The notes: generated from the letters alone by a model not told the origin. A stretch of 46,858 bases of DNA from Chroococcidiopsidaceae cyanobacterium CP_BM_ER_R8_30 (GCA_019244235.1 JAFASY010000263.1:1-46858), one strand, 5' to 3'. Counted from the first letter of the stretch, positions 17,664 to 27,323 are shown. A program made the numbers and translations.

Positions 17664-18641
17664 ATGAGTAATCCTCGTGTTTTGTGTCTCGGTGAAATTT
17701 TGTTTGATCTCCTAGCCGATCAGATAGGAAAATCGATTGAGGAAGTTGAATCTTGGACACCCTATCCAGGCGGAGCACCAGCAAATGTGGCATGTGCTTT
17801 AACAAAACTAGGCACTCCATCTGGGTTTATCGGTTGTGTGGGGCAAGATGAAACAGGAGATGCCCTAGTACAACTATTGCAAGAAGTCGGTGTAGATGCA
17901 ACTGGAGTACAACGCCATCTCCTAGCACCGACACGGCAAGTTTATGTTGTCCGTTCCACAGCAGGCGATCGCACGTTTGCTGGGTTTGGAGATCGCAATA
18001 CGACAGAATTTGCCGATACGCATATCCAGGCAGCTCAATTGCCTGTGCATTTGTTTGAAACCGCAGATTTTCTTGTTCTAGGCACGCTAGAACTTGCCTA
18101 CCCCGACAGCCGAGCAGCAATCGAACGGGCAATTGCTCTAGCTGAGCAGCACTATGTTAAGATTTTGCTCGACGTGAATTGGCGACCAGTTTTTTGGCTC
18201 AATCCGGATGCAGCGTTGTCAGTAATTCAAGCTTTGGTCAAGCGAGTCGATTTCCTCAAGCTGTCTGTTGAAGAAGCTGAGTGGTTGTTTGACACGACTG
18301 ATCCTGGGGCAATTGCCCACCGCGTGGGTGAGGTGGAGGGTGTATTGGTGAGCGCGGGAGAGCAGGGATGTGCCTACTGCTTAGGAGAAAACGAAGACAA
18401 GTTACCTAGTTTTTCCGTTCCGGTTGTAGATACCACTGGTGCAGGGGATAGCTTCGTGGCAGGATTTCTACACCAAGTGAGCTGTCTGGGTATTCAACAA
18501 TTGACTGAGCCAGAAACTGCCAAAAGGGTTGTTACCTATGCCAGCGCTGTGGGGGCATTAACCACCATTAAGCCAGGAGCGATCGCTGCCCAACCAACAG
18601 CGACAGAAGTCCAAGCCTTCCTCGACTCTCACCCCAACTAA
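17664..18641 (+). CDS. PfkB-family carbohydrate kinase, probably fructokinase
   Basis: A 325-residue sugar kinase from the ATG at 17664, chosen over a TTG at 17634 because MSNPRVLCLGEILFDLLAD is the normal PfkB start. The N-terminal PGGAPANVACALTKLG motif and the C-terminal DTTGAGDSFVAGF motif (Asp of GAGD is the catalytic base; the Gly-Ala-Gly forms the anion hole) are intact. The organisation fits fructokinase (EC 2.7.1.4), but ribokinase-like or other substrates cannot be excluded. It is divergent from the pedR gene and shares a 167-base promoter region with it. Confidence 0.88.
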   Translation: MSNPRVLCLGEILFDLLADQIGKSIEEVESWTPYPGGAPANVACALTKLGTPSGFIGCVGQDETGDALVQLLQEVGVDATGVQRHLLAPTRQVYVVRSTAGDRTFAGFGDRNTTEFADTHIQAAQLPVHLFETADFLVLGTLELAYPDSRAAIERAIALAEQHYVKILLDVNWRPVFWLNPDAALSVIQALVKRVDFLKLSVEEAEWLFDTTDPGAIAHRVGEVEGVLVSAGEQGCAYCLGENEDKLPSFSVPVVDTTGAGDSFVAGFLHQVSCLGIQQLTEPETAKRVVTYASAVGALTTIKPGAIAAQPTATEVQAFLDSHPN

Positions 18642-18700
18642 CAATTCGCAATTGAAGAAGATTTCTCAATCTCATTATTACGAATTATCAATTACGAATC

Positions 18701-18973
18701 ATGTTGACACCATGTTTTAAGGCACAAGGAGAGCCTAGGGAAAACTCCATACCTGAGTGGCTATCAGTTGAAGTCTCACTGGATGCCGAACTTCGCTGCT
18801 GTCGTATTTGGGTTGTACCTTGGATTGCTGAACCAGCACGGGCATTGGGAACACTAGAGCTAGATGGGAGTGTCGAGGGGTGGATAGCCCATCTTGAGGA
18901 GCTAGGCTTTTACGATGTGGTACAGGTATCTTGCCGGGAATTCTTTGGACCTAGAGCAGATCGAGATCGATAG
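18701..18973 (+). CDS. Conserved cyanobacterial hypothetical protein
   Basis: A 90-residue protein (PEWLSVEVSLDAELRCCRIW, VPWIAEPARALGTLEL, FYDVVQVSCREFFGP). I recognise it as a type conserved in cyanobacteria but know no function. No membrane segment or signal peptide is visible. It follows the sugar kinase by 59 bases on the same strand and may be cotranscribed with it. Confidence 0.65.
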   Translation: MLTPCFKAQGEPRENSIPEWLSVEVSLDAELRCCRIWVVPWIAEPARALGTLELDGSVEGWIAHLEELGFYDVVQVSCREFFGPRADRDR

Positions 18974-19280
18974 CCTGGAGTGAATCATCAGAACTCCTGG
19001 GTTTGAAACCTCGTGTTTAAGCACGGCTTTACAAAATCAAGTGTGAAACGATACAGTATAGTTGGTCGTTGACCCACCCGCGACGATGGAGACAGAAAGC
19101 CTAACATCAAAACTACATAAGCTTGTAGTGGCGCAGAAAAATCGGTTGATCGGGAAAAGCACTAGGGACAATGGTATAGAGTCTATCCCTGAGTGACGAA
19201 AGTGCATTGCTGAAGCATTTGCTTGTTTGTTTAGTTTGTGGCGGCAGGGCTTGCCGTGTCAGTCTGTGGAGCGAACATAA
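18974..19280. other. Intergenic stretch with no clear gene
   Basis: About 300 bases between the small hypothetical gene and the IS remnant. No open frame of note and no RNA family I recognise. Part of it may belong to the decayed insertion sequence that follows. Confidence 0.4.
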
Positions 19281-19380
19281 GACCAAATCCTGATCGCGGT
19301 GGAGGCAGTTGCTATAAAGCAGAAACCTAAATCGTGAGGTTTAGGAATCACCGCCCTTCTAAGGCGCTGAGGATGTCAAA
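19281..19380 (+). mobile_element. Right-end remnant of an IS200/IS605-type element
   Basis: The frame DQILIAVEAVAIKQKPKS and stop (19281-19337) has the look of a TnpB C-terminus. It is followed directly by GTGAGGTTTAGGAATCACCGCC, a short stem (CGCC/GGCG) and GAGGATGTCAA, the usual right end of cyanobacterial IS200/IS605 or IS607-like elements, where the guide RNA (omega RNA) of TnpB also lies. A stop codon stands immediately before the frame, and no other TnpB motif is left, so only the end survives. Confidence 0.55.
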
Positions 19381-19472
19381 AGTGTTTCTTAGACCTGGCT
19401 TAACCTTAGCCTCCTATGATACCCGCAGTTGCCTATCAAAGGCGAAGCTGTATTCTTTAGGAGCAGACAAAA

Positions 19473-20825
19473 GTGAAAATTCCTCGTCATCTATTTTTAG
19501 TAAGTTTGGTTGTAAGTTTGGGCTTGAGCTTACTTTTATTAGTCACGCCATCGGGAGCCCAGGAGGACCAGAAGGGAGCGGGAGCAAATAATCCTCCTGT
19601 TATCAACCAGACTGTGCCTGGAGCTGGCAATACCACTGCCACTAACCTTGCTCAAAAATCACCACTAGTACAGTCTGCCCTAGACTTCCTGGTGAAACAA
19701 ACCAGCCAAATTCAAACTGACAATCTTAGAAATGCCACACTCGATGCGATTAACAACCCTAAAACATGCATTCAGCATAGAGCTGGCGTGACGGACACCC
19801 AGAAGCAAGCAATCTTGCAGAAATTGCTTGCTTCTGGCTTAGTGAATCAGGCTGACGATAATACCTTTCCTGGTGGGCTTATAGCTGGAATATTCCCGCC
19901 AGTTCTAGGGGATGGCAGCAACTGCCCTCAACTTCCACAACCATTTTACTCCGCCCCTGGTAGTGGTGTTAATAGTCACCATTCCTACCCAGGTGGACTA
20001 GTTGTGCATGAATCATTTAACGATCTTAGTTTCTTGAGCTTTGCTAGTAACTACCGAGTGATGTACGGTCAAACTCGCAAAAATGGGCTACCGGCAATTA
20101 ATCCGTATGTTAACCAGAACTCGGCAGATATCTACATCAGCGATGACATTGTTATCGGTGCTCCCATTTGGCATGACTGGGCTAAACCCATCGTTTTCCA
20201 GTGGAATGCTGACGGCTCTGAGTTCCAGGAATTAAACTTCGGTGGTAATGGTACAACAGATAATTATGGGGCATCAGGCAATTCTCAGACTGGTGGTCAT
20301 CACATCCTCAGTTTGGCAGAATCCATGAAGCGCGGGTTGGCTCCTGACTTTGTGATTGCTCAAGCCTCCGCCCACTCTGCACCAACGTTGGGTAATGAAT
20401 ATAAAGTGGTTAACTGGTTGAATGCCGCAGCAATCATGGCTCAAATTGACCCTGTTGCGCAAGGATACTTGTTCCTAGACAACCAAAACCACCTACGTCT
20501 ACCTCCCTTGCGCAAACTTGGTAGCATTGACCTTACAGCAGCTAATCCATCGCAAACCAACTTATTAGCTGAATATTCCTTGCATAACCTCTCGGATGCT
20601 GACTTTGTCCTAACAATTCCAGCAATCACCATTGACCAAGTCATCCTACAGGCAGCTACTCAATTTGGCTATAGCACTGCTGATACAGCCACTTACAACA
20701 CCCAGTTTCGTAACCCCGTGTTTAGTTACCTTTCAGCAGAACGCTTGTTGATTATATACGGTAACAGTGGGCTCGATGGCGTAGTCGCTGAAATTGGTAA
20801 ATTAAGACAAAAGAGGATTATCTAA
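19473..20825 (+). CDS. Exported HD-motif protein, function unknown
   Basis: A 450-residue protein starting at GTG. Residues 1-30 are a signal peptide (LVSLVVSLGLSLLLLVTPSGA). The rest carries a spaced set of metal-ligand candidates in the order of HD-domain hydrolases: H169-H170 in HHSYPGGLVVH, H179, H234-D235 in WHDWAK, H276-H277 in GGHHILS and H301. HSYPGGL and HDxxK are typical of HD phosphohydrolases, which cut phosphate esters with two metal ions; such enzymes are normally cytoplasmic, so the export signal is unusual. The C-terminal 150 residues are helical and unknown. The substrate is not known. Confidence 0.65.
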   Translation: MKIPRHLFLVSLVVSLGLSLLLLVTPSGAQEDQKGAGANNPPVINQTVPGAGNTTATNLAQKSPLVQSALDFLVKQTSQIQTDNLRNATLDAINNPKTCIQHRAGVTDTQKQAILQKLLASGLVNQADDNTFPGGLIAGIFPPVLGDGSNCPQLPQPFYSAPGSGVNSHHSYPGGLVVHESFNDLSFLSFASNYRVMYGQTRKNGLPAINPYVNQNSADIYISDDIVIGAPIWHDWAKPIVFQWNADGSEFQELNFGGNGTTDNYGASGNSQTGGHHILSLAESMKRGLAPDFVIAQASAHSAPTLGNEYKVVNWLNAAAIMAQIDPVAQGYLFLDNQNHLRLPPLRKLGSIDLTAANPSQTNLLAEYSLHNLSDADFVLTIPAITIDQVILQAATQFGYSTADTATYNTQFRNPVFSYLSAERLLIIYGNSGLDGVVAEIGKLRQKRII

Positions 20826-20829
20826 ATAA

Positions 20830-20844
20830 GCGCCCTTCGGGCGC
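20830..20844 (+). terminator. Stem-loop after the HD-motif gene
   Basis: GCGCCC-TTC-GGGCGC is a 6-base stem with a tight 3-base loop, five bases after the stop codon. There is no U-run, so it may be a weak terminator or an mRNA-stabilising hairpin. Confidence 0.4.
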
Positions 20845-20930
20845 AGGGTGTGGGGAAGAACCTTATGGATCAATCCGCTCTTATTAGACTACTAGGAGTG
20901 TACCCTTGCGAATCTATCCCTACAACGGCG

Positions 20931-20963
20931 GATGAAGGGGCGAATGCCATTCGCCCCTTCATC
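20931..20963. repeat. 33-base perfect palindrome, intergenic
   Basis: GATGAAGGGGCGAATG, one C, then its exact reverse complement. Palindromes of the GGGGCGAATG/CATTCGCCCC type are common dispersed intergenic elements in cyanobacteria. Together with 20985-21005 it makes a two-hairpin block between the HD-motif gene and ffh. An open frame across this area (20850-21065) is not a gene. Confidence 0.7.
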
Positions 20964-20984
20964 ACGTCTCACGGATCGACTTGC

Positions 20985-21005
20985 GTGGCGAGGAGACCTC
21001 GCCAC
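20985..21005. repeat. 21-base hairpin, intergenic
   Basis: GTGGCGAGG-AGA-CCTCGCCAC, a perfect 9-base stem, 21 bases after the larger palindrome at 20931. Probably the second part of the same dispersed repeat. Confidence 0.65.
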
Positions 21006-21118
21006 AACGTCCTCCCCTACACCCTGTTCTTTGTTAAACCCGCTGCTAAGGGTCTAAGCTGGTAAATAGAGGGCAAACCTGCTAACTAAATCACCATCGC
21101 CTTAGTATTCGACCAATT

Positions 21119-22570
21119 ATGTTCGATGCACTTTCTGACCGTTTAGAATCTGCCTGGAAAAAGCTACGGGGTCAAGATAAAATTTCCCAATCCAATATCC
21201 AAGATGCCCTGAGGGAAGTGCGGCGTGCCCTCTTGGAAGCCGATGTCAATCTCCAGGTGGTCAAAGATTTTGTGACTGAGGTCGAAGCCAAAGCCCAAGG
21301 AGCTGAGGTGATTGCCGGAGTGCGACCCGACCAACAGTTTATCAAGATCGTCCACGACGAGTTGGTGCAGGTGATGGGGGAAACTAATGTCCCCCTCGCT
21401 GAAGCTGGGCAACCGCCAACCATTGTGCTGATGGCTGGGTTACAAGGAACTGGGAAAACGACTGCCACTGCTAAGTTAGCTTTGTACCTACGTAAGCAAA
21501 ATCGTAGCTGTTTAATGGTGGCAACAGACGTATATCGTCCCGCAGCTATTGAGCAGTTGGTAACGTTGGGTAAGCAGATTGAGGTGCCAGTATTTGAGCT
21601 AGGGAGTGATGCCAATCCGGTAGAGATTGCCCGTCTTGGAGTAGAACGGGGTAGGGCAGAGGGCGTTAGCACAGTCATTATTGATACAGCTGGTCGTCTA
21701 CAGATTGACCAGGACATGATGGCAGAGTTAGCCCAGATCAAGCAGACTGTACAACCCCAGGAAACGCTACTGGTAGTGGATGCGATGACTGGTCAGGAAG
21801 CAGCAAATCTGACCCGCACGTTCCACGAACAGATCGGCATTACTGGTGCCATTCTCACTAAGATGGATGGTGATAGTCGTGGCGGGGCAGCGCTTTCAGT
21901 ACGGCGGATTTCGGGTCAGCCGATCAAATTCGTTGGGGTAGGGGAAAAGGTAGAAGCACTGCAACCGTTTTACCCAGACCGAGTTGCTTCGCGGATTCTC
22001 GGCATGGGAGATGTCCTGACGCTAGTAGAGAAAGCTCAGGAGGAAATTGACTTAGCTGATGCTGAGAAGATGCAGGAGAAAATCCTGACAGCTAAGTTCG
22101 ACTTTACCGACTTCTTGAAGCAGATGCGGCTGCTAAAGAATATGGGGTCGTTGGGGGGCATCATGAAGCTGCTTCCAGGTATGAATAAGCTGTCAGATGA
22201 CCAACTCAAACAGGGAGAAATCCAACTCAAGCGCTCTGAGGCAATGATTAACTCAATGACACCTAGCGAGCGCCGCGATCCAGATTTATTGGCAAGTTCG
22301 CCCAGTCGGAGAAGGCGGATTGCTCGTGGGGCTGGCTATAAAGAAGTGGATGTTAGCAAGCTAGTCAGCGACTTTCAGAGAATGCGCTCGATGATGCAGC
22401 AGATGGGGCAAGGTGGCTTTCCTGGAATGCCAGGAATGTTTGGAGGGATGGGAAACCCGTTCGCTGGCGGTGGGAATCATCCCCCACAATCGGGTTGGCG
22501 AAATGCCCCTGGTAGTAGTAAGAAATCTAAAAAGAAGGACAAGAAAAAGAAAGGCTTTGGTAACCTCTAG
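21119..22570 (+). CDS. ffh: Signal recognition particle protein (SRP54)
   Basis: A 483-residue GTPase that binds signal peptides and 4.5S RNA and delivers nascent membrane proteins to FtsY. N domain: SDRLESAWKKLRGQ and ALLEADVNLQVV. G domain: GLQGTGKTTATAKLA (P-loop, about residues 106-120), DTAGR (G3) and TKMDGD (G4). M domain from about residue 325 is rich in Met (KQMRLLKNMGSLGG, RSMMQQMGQGGF) with the RNA-binding SPSRRRRIARGAG. It ends with a lysine-rich tail. The length is normal and it is a core gene. Confidence 0.97.
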   Translation: MFDALSDRLESAWKKLRGQDKISQSNIQDALREVRRALLEADVNLQVVKDFVTEVEAKAQGAEVIAGVRPDQQFIKIVHDELVQVMGETNVPLAEAGQPPTIVLMAGLQGTGKTTATAKLALYLRKQNRSCLMVATDVYRPAAIEQLVTLGKQIEVPVFELGSDANPVEIARLGVERGRAEGVSTVIIDTAGRLQIDQDMMAELAQIKQTVQPQETLLVVDAMTGQEAANLTRTFHEQIGITGAILTKMDGDSRGGAALSVRRISGQPIKFVGVGEKVEALQPFYPDRVASRILGMGDVLTLVEKAQEEIDLADAEKMQEKILTAKFDFTDFLKQMRLLKNMGSLGGIMKLLPGMNKLSDDQLKQGEIQLKRSEAMINSMTPSERRDPDLLASSPSRRRRIARGAGYKEVDVSKLVSDFQRMRSMMQQMGQGGFPGMPGMFGGMGNPFAGGGNHPPQSGWRNAPGSSKKSKKKDKKKKGFGNL

Positions 22571-22583
22571 CGAAAACATCCTC

Positions 22584-25500
22584 TCACAAATGTGTGGAAA
22601 CTGCTTTCACCAGCTGCTCCGGGTCGATTGGTTTGGTGAGATGTTGCTGAAACCCGGCTTGAAGCGCTTGCTGTTCGTTAAAGTCACCTGCATAGGCAGT
22701 CAACGCGATCACCTTTACTTGTCCGCCCTGTTCCGGTGGCAACGATCGGATCTGCTGCATCAGCATATAACCGTCCATATCAGGCATTCCAATATCACTC
22801 AGCAAGACATCGGGCAGCAATCGCGTCAACATTAAAAACCCTTCCGATGCAGTTGAGGCAGTCGTAACGCTGGCTCCCGCCTCCTCCAATACAAACGCCA
22901 CAAACTCGCGGGAGTCGGGTTCGTCATCAATGATCAAGACTCGTATCCCCTCTAAGTTCAGCGATCGTTCAGCAGAGGACTGCTCGCGCTTGATCGCGGG
23001 TTGAATCGGCATCAATGGCAATCTCACAGTAAACGTTGCACCCAGACCTTCACCTCTACTCTCGACTTGAATCATGCCGCCGTGCAGTTCCACGATTTGC
23101 TTGACGATCGCAAGTCCTAATCCCAATCCCCCAAATTTCCGCGTCGTGGCTCCGTCCTCTTGGCGGAAGTAGTCAAAGACATGCGGCAGAAAATCGGCTG
23201 AAATGCCTTTACCATTATCGCTCACTGCGATTTGGGCTTGACCGTCAATCTGCTGTAATCGCACCAACACTCGACCCTCCGCAGGCGTGAACTTCACCGC
23301 ATTCGAGAGCAAATTCCAGACCACCTGATGTAACCGAGTGGAATCGCCAGAGACTTGCCCAACTTTGGGATCGAGGTCGGTTTCTACGGTGATCGACTTG
23401 GCTTCTGCGGCAAGGCGCACGGTTTCGAGCGCACCTCGAATCGTAGTGGTTAAATTAGTGGGACTAACATTCAATCTGAGCTTGCCTTGCAGAATTCGAG
23501 AGACATCAAGTAAGTCTTCGATCAGTTCGGATTGCAGATTGGCGTTGCGTTCAATGGTGGTGATCGCTTGTGCCGTTTTAGTGGGATTGAGATTGCCCGT
23601 TCTCAAGAGTTTTGACCAACCCAGAATCGGATTGAGAGGAGATCGCAGTTCATGAGACAGCACTGCCAAGAATTCATCCTTGATTCTGTTCGCGGATTGG
23701 GCTGCTTCCCGTGCCGCTTGCTCACGCACAAGCAGTTGCTCCCGTTCTGCTTCGACACGGGCACGTTCTACCGCTGCCCAGGTGCGATCGGCAGTTTCTT
23801 CGATCAGCGCGATTTCCTCATTTGTCCACGCTCGCGCTGTGGTCTGGTAAACGCCCAGAACAGCAACGTTACGACCATTTTTGACCAACGGTACACCAAC
23901 ATAGGCGCGAATGTCGAGGGCAACGTATCTCACTCGTTCAGCCTCGCTGAGTCTGGGTTCAGTTTCGATGTTGGTAACTGCAAGGGTGCGTCCAGCGCGG
24001 AGTTCACTAAAGATCGTTTCTCCAAAATCGTCCCTGCGAAACCGTCCGGCATGACTGAGAATGTTGGGGGCGCAGTAATCCTGTTTGACAATGTAGTAGT
24101 CGCCATCCGCTTCGCGCTCAACTTCGACATAAAAGGCACGGCTGACCGCGAGATGTTCGCCCAACACACGGGCGGCTGCTGCCTGAATCTCAATTGGATT
24201 AGTCAGTGATCGCATCGCGTCGTTTAGAGCGACGAGGAACGCATCGCGATTGGCATTCCGGCGGATGATCTCCTCAGCACGTTTGATTTCGGAGAGATCG
24301 TAGAAATAACAGACCACGCCATAGCTGCCATCAGGCAAGGTGACGCGGTGGATTTGCCAATCGTAAGACTGAATTTCTTCAATATCTGCTCGTGGTTCAA
24401 CGATCAGCGTTGAGTAGTAAGATTCGCCCGTCGCAAGCGTGTGGCGGAAGCGATCGATGGCTTCCGTCGCAAATGGCTCCTGCCAGGTGATCCGCAGTAC
24501 CTCAGCAAGATCACGCCCGATCAGCGGTTGAACCTTAAATGCCGCGATCACGCTTTTGTTGATCTGTTGGAAGCGAAACTCGGCATCAATCACGTACACC
24601 CCAAAGGGTGCATCCGCGACCAAAGCGGAAAACATTTCCTGGCTGCGGCGCAGGGCGACTTCAGCCTGTTTGCGCTCGGTCACGTCGCTCGCCGCTCCAA
24701 ACCATTCAATGATTTCATTTTCTGCATCGAGCAGCGGGATTGCACGAGAAAATGTCCAGCCTACTGTTCCGTCCAATTGAATGACGCGGTGTTCTAACTC
24801 AAAGACACTCTTCGTGCGGATGGCTTCTTGAATGGCAGCGAGTACCTGTGGATGATCCGTTTGGGGAATATACTGTTCCAGCCAGCTACGGTTTGGGTTC
24901 TCTGTACTGGCAAGAGAATCCTTGCCTTCGAGGTTGAGCATCACGCTCCAATCCGCGCTCATGCGATACACCATATCCGAGCTAGCGGTGACAAATAAGC
25001 GGAACTGCTCTTCCGATCTGTGCAATGCTGCGTTCGCCTCTCGCCGCAGTCGCGCCAGCTTCAACGTCGCCTCCACTCGTGCGAGTAGCTCACGAGCAGA
25101 AAACGGTTTAATCAAATAGTCATCGGCTCCGGCGGACAATCCTTCGGCTCGCGCTTCTTCCCCAGATCGTGCCGACAGTAAAATAATCGGGATTCCCCTG
25201 GTATCTGGATGAGATCTCAGTTCTTGCAGCAAGCCAAATCCATCAAGGTTGGGCATCATCACATCGGTCAAGACTAAATCGGGAACCTGTTGACGAATGG
25301 CAGACAAAGCGGCTAACCCGTCTGATACGGCTTCAACCTCGTACTGTTGACTCAGCAACCGTCGGACATAATCGCGCATATCCGCGTTGTCGTCGGCTAC
25401 AAGAATCTTGGCAGAGGAAAGGTCACTTCGGAGGGATGGAGAGCAAAGCTCTCCATCCCCGAAGACAATTCCTCCGTCCTGTTGACTTTCCGGGAGCCAG

Positions 25501-27323
25501 CGAAGGGCTTCTTCTAGATAAGCATCTGTGCTCAGTGCCGTTGAAGTTAAAGTGCGAGGGGCACTGATGCGGTCTTGAGGGAGATGAGCCGTTCCGGTGG
25601 GTATGGAAACCGTGAAGCAAGTCCCTGCTCCTGCTACGCTGGCAACTTCAATCGTGCCCCCGTGCAGCTTCACCAATTCCTGCACGAGCGATAGCCCAAT
25701 TCCAGACCCTTCAAAGCTGCGTCCCTGTGCCCCTTTGACGCGGTGGAATCGCTCAAACAACTGCGGTAGTTCACTCGCGGGAATGCCAATTCCGGTATCT
25801 TGCACGGCTAATTCAACGTGGTCATTCTGCCACCGCAAGCGAACTGAGATTTCTCCTGCAAAGGTGAACTTAAAAGCATTCGAGAGCAGGTTGAGGACAA
25901 TCTTCTCCCACATTTCGCGATCGATATACACTGCTTCAGGTAAGGGCGGACAGTCGATCGCAAGACGCATTTTTGCTTGCTCAATCAGCGATCGAAACAC
26001 GCTGGCAAGTTCAGCCGTATAGCAGGCTAGATCGGTAGCTTCGTAGGATGCCTGCACTCGTCCGGCTTCAATGCACGAAAAGTCCAACAGTGTATTGACT
26101 AATTTTTGTAAGCGTAACCCGTTGCGCTGCACGAGTTGTAGCTGTTCTCGCTCTTCCGACTGTAAGCGATCATACAATTGATTCGACAGTTCCTTTAGAG
26201 GATTCAGCATCAGCGTTAATGGAGTCCGAAATTCGTGGCTGACATTACTGAAGAAAACCGTTTTCGCACGATCCAGTTCGAAGAGTGCTTCCGCCCGCTT
26301 GCGCTCTTCTTCGTAGGACTGGGCGTTGGCAATCGCCGTGGCAATCTGGGTTGTCATGAGTTCCAGAAAACTGCGATAGGACTCATCGAATCTGAGTCGA
26401 GAGCTGATGCCAATGATGAGCAATCCTGCGCAACGATGCGCTTTGCTGGAGAAAATCGGTAATACTACGGCGGTGTGGGGTGGGTCTTTCCACGGGCCAA
26501 GCGGCACCCAGGGAAAGCGTGAACCCAGATACTCGACTACCTGCATGGTTCCAGTCTGCATCGCACGAGTCAGTGGCCAACTTTCTGGGTGAATGTCATC
26601 CTCATCCAGGTTCACAACCTGTGGGCTAATCTGCTCACCGAGGCTGATTCCCGCAACACCTGACAACTGTGCCTGTTTACCGTCTGAACCTACGAGATAG
26701 AAGAGGGCAAATGGAACATCCTGAGGATGCTTTAGCAGGGTTTCAGCAGCAATGGTGCAGGACTCCTCCTTCGTCTTTGCCTCAAACCCACGCGCACTCA
26801 GCTCGTGCAAGATCATCAGCCGACGTTCGCCAATGACCTTCTCCGTGATCTCATGCACTGTACCCAGGACCCCACCAATACCTCGCGGAGCCGTCTCGTC
26901 CGGCACGGGGCTGTAGGCAATGGTGAAGTGGGTTTCCTCGACGAAGCCATGTCGATTGACTTCAAGAAAAATGTCCTCCATCCAGGTTGCCGGACCACCT
27001 TGGAAGGGACGATCGATCAGTGGACCAATGATATGCCAGATTTCTGACCAGCACTCGCTAGCAGGTTGCCCAATCGACTTAGGGTGCTTTGTTCCTGGAA
27101 TGGGGCAGTAGGGATCGTTATAAAACTGGATGTAATGAGGTCCCCACCACAGGATCAACGGGAACCGATTGACTAGGAGAAAGCGGACCATCATACATAA
27201 GGTAGGCGACCAGGTTTCAACCCGACCCAGTGGCGTTTGTGACCAGTCGAAAGCGCGCATCCGCATCGCCATCTCGCTATTGCCTGTAAAAAGCTGTTCA
27301 GCCACCTGATTGTCCTGCACCAT
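22584..27323 (-). CDS. Hybrid sensor histidine kinase with two kinase cores and two receivers
   Basis: A 1579-residue cytoplasmic signalling protein without membrane segments. Approximate order: N-terminal PAS-like domain (MRMRAFDWSQTPLG), GAF (170-340), HisKA (NVSHEFRTPL), HATPase (DTGIGI, GSGIGLSL), receiver (VADDNADMRDYV, LTDVMMPNLDG), PAS, PAS, GAF, second HisKA (VLSHELRSPL), second HATPase (DNGKGI, GLGLGLAIV), C-terminal receiver (IDDEPDSREF, LSDIGMPDMDG). Both His boxes and both phospho-acceptor Asp are intact, so an internal phosphorelay is possible. The GAF and PAS parts suggest cytosolic signals such as redox or small ligands; no bilin-binding Cys motif was identified. It ends 14 bases from the convergent ffh gene. 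No cognate regulator is adjacent. Confidence 0.92.
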   Translation of the reverse strand: MVQDNQVAEQLFTGNSEMAMRMRAFDWSQTPLGRVETWSPTLCMMVRFLLVNRFPLILWWGPHYIQFYNDPYCPIPGTKHPKSIGQPASECWSEIWHIIGPLIDRPFQGGPATWMEDIFLEVNRHGFVEETHFTIAYSPVPDETAPRGIGGVLGTVHEITEKVIGERRLMILHELSARGFEAKTKEESCTIAAETLLKHPQDVPFALFYLVGSDGKQAQLSGVAGISLGEQISPQVVNLDEDDIHPESWPLTRAMQTGTMQVVEYLGSRFPWVPLGPWKDPPHTAVVLPIFSSKAHRCAGLLIIGISSRLRFDESYRSFLELMTTQIATAIANAQSYEEERKRAEALFELDRAKTVFFSNVSHEFRTPLTLMLNPLKELSNQLYDRLQSEEREQLQLVQRNGLRLQKLVNTLLDFSCIEAGRVQASYEATDLACYTAELASVFRSLIEQAKMRLAIDCPPLPEAVYIDREMWEKIVLNLLSNAFKFTFAGEISVRLRWQNDHVELAVQDTGIGIPASELPQLFERFHRVKGAQGRSFEGSGIGLSLVQELVKLHGGTIEVASVAGAGTCFTVSIPTGTAHLPQDRISAPRTLTSTALSTDAYLEEALRWLPESQQDGGIVFGDGELCSPSLRSDLSSAKILVADDNADMRDYVRRLLSQQYEVEAVSDGLAALSAIRQQVPDLVLTDVMMPNLDGFGLLQELRSHPDTRGIPIILLSARSGEEARAEGLSAGADDYLIKPFSARELLARVEATLKLARLRREANAALHRSEEQFRLFVTASSDMVYRMSADWSVMLNLEGKDSLASTENPNRSWLEQYIPQTDHPQVLAAIQEAIRTKSVFELEHRVIQLDGTVGWTFSRAIPLLDAENEIIEWFGAASDVTERKQAEVALRRSQEMFSALVADAPFGVYVIDAEFRFQQINKSVIAAFKVQPLIGRDLAEVLRITWQEPFATEAIDRFRHTLATGESYYSTLIVEPRADIEEIQSYDWQIHRVTLPDGSYGVVCYFYDLSEIKRAEEIIRRNANRDAFLVALNDAMRSLTNPIEIQAAAARVLGEHLAVSRAFYVEVEREADGDYYIVKQDYCAPNILSHAGRFRRDDFGETIFSELRAGRTLAVTNIETEPRLSEAERVRYVALDIRAYVGVPLVKNGRNVAVLGVYQTTARAWTNEEIALIEETADRTWAAVERARVEAEREQLLVREQAAREAAQSANRIKDEFLAVLSHELRSPLNPILGWSKLLRTGNLNPTKTAQAITTIERNANLQSELIEDLLDVSRILQGKLRLNVSPTNLTTTIRGALETVRLAAEAKSITVETDLDPKVGQVSGDSTRLHQVVWNLLSNAVKFTPAEGRVLVRLQQIDGQAQIAVSDNGKGISADFLPHVFDYFRQEDGATTRKFGGLGLGLAIVKQIVELHGGMIQVESRGEGLGATFTVRLPLMPIQPAIKREQSSAERSLNLEGIRVLIIDDEPDSREFVAFVLEEAGASVTTASTASEGFLMLTRLLPDVLLSDIGMPDMDGYMLMQQIRSLPPEQGGQVKVIALTAYAGDFNEQQALQAGFQQHLTKPIDPEQLVKAVSTHL

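Noticed and set aside
18974-19280. Possible structured RNA (tmRNA, 6S or RNase P RNA) after the 90-residue gene
   Set aside because: None of the conserved blocks of these RNAs was found; the 3' neighbour is an IS remnant.
20850-21065. 71-codon frame before ffh
   Set aside because: It translates two palindromic repeats; no ribosome binding site and no protein-like conservation.
24441-24797. Long plus-strand frames opposite the histidine kinase
   Set aside because: They are shadows of the high-coding-density kinase gene on the other strand, without ribosome binding sites or recognisable products.
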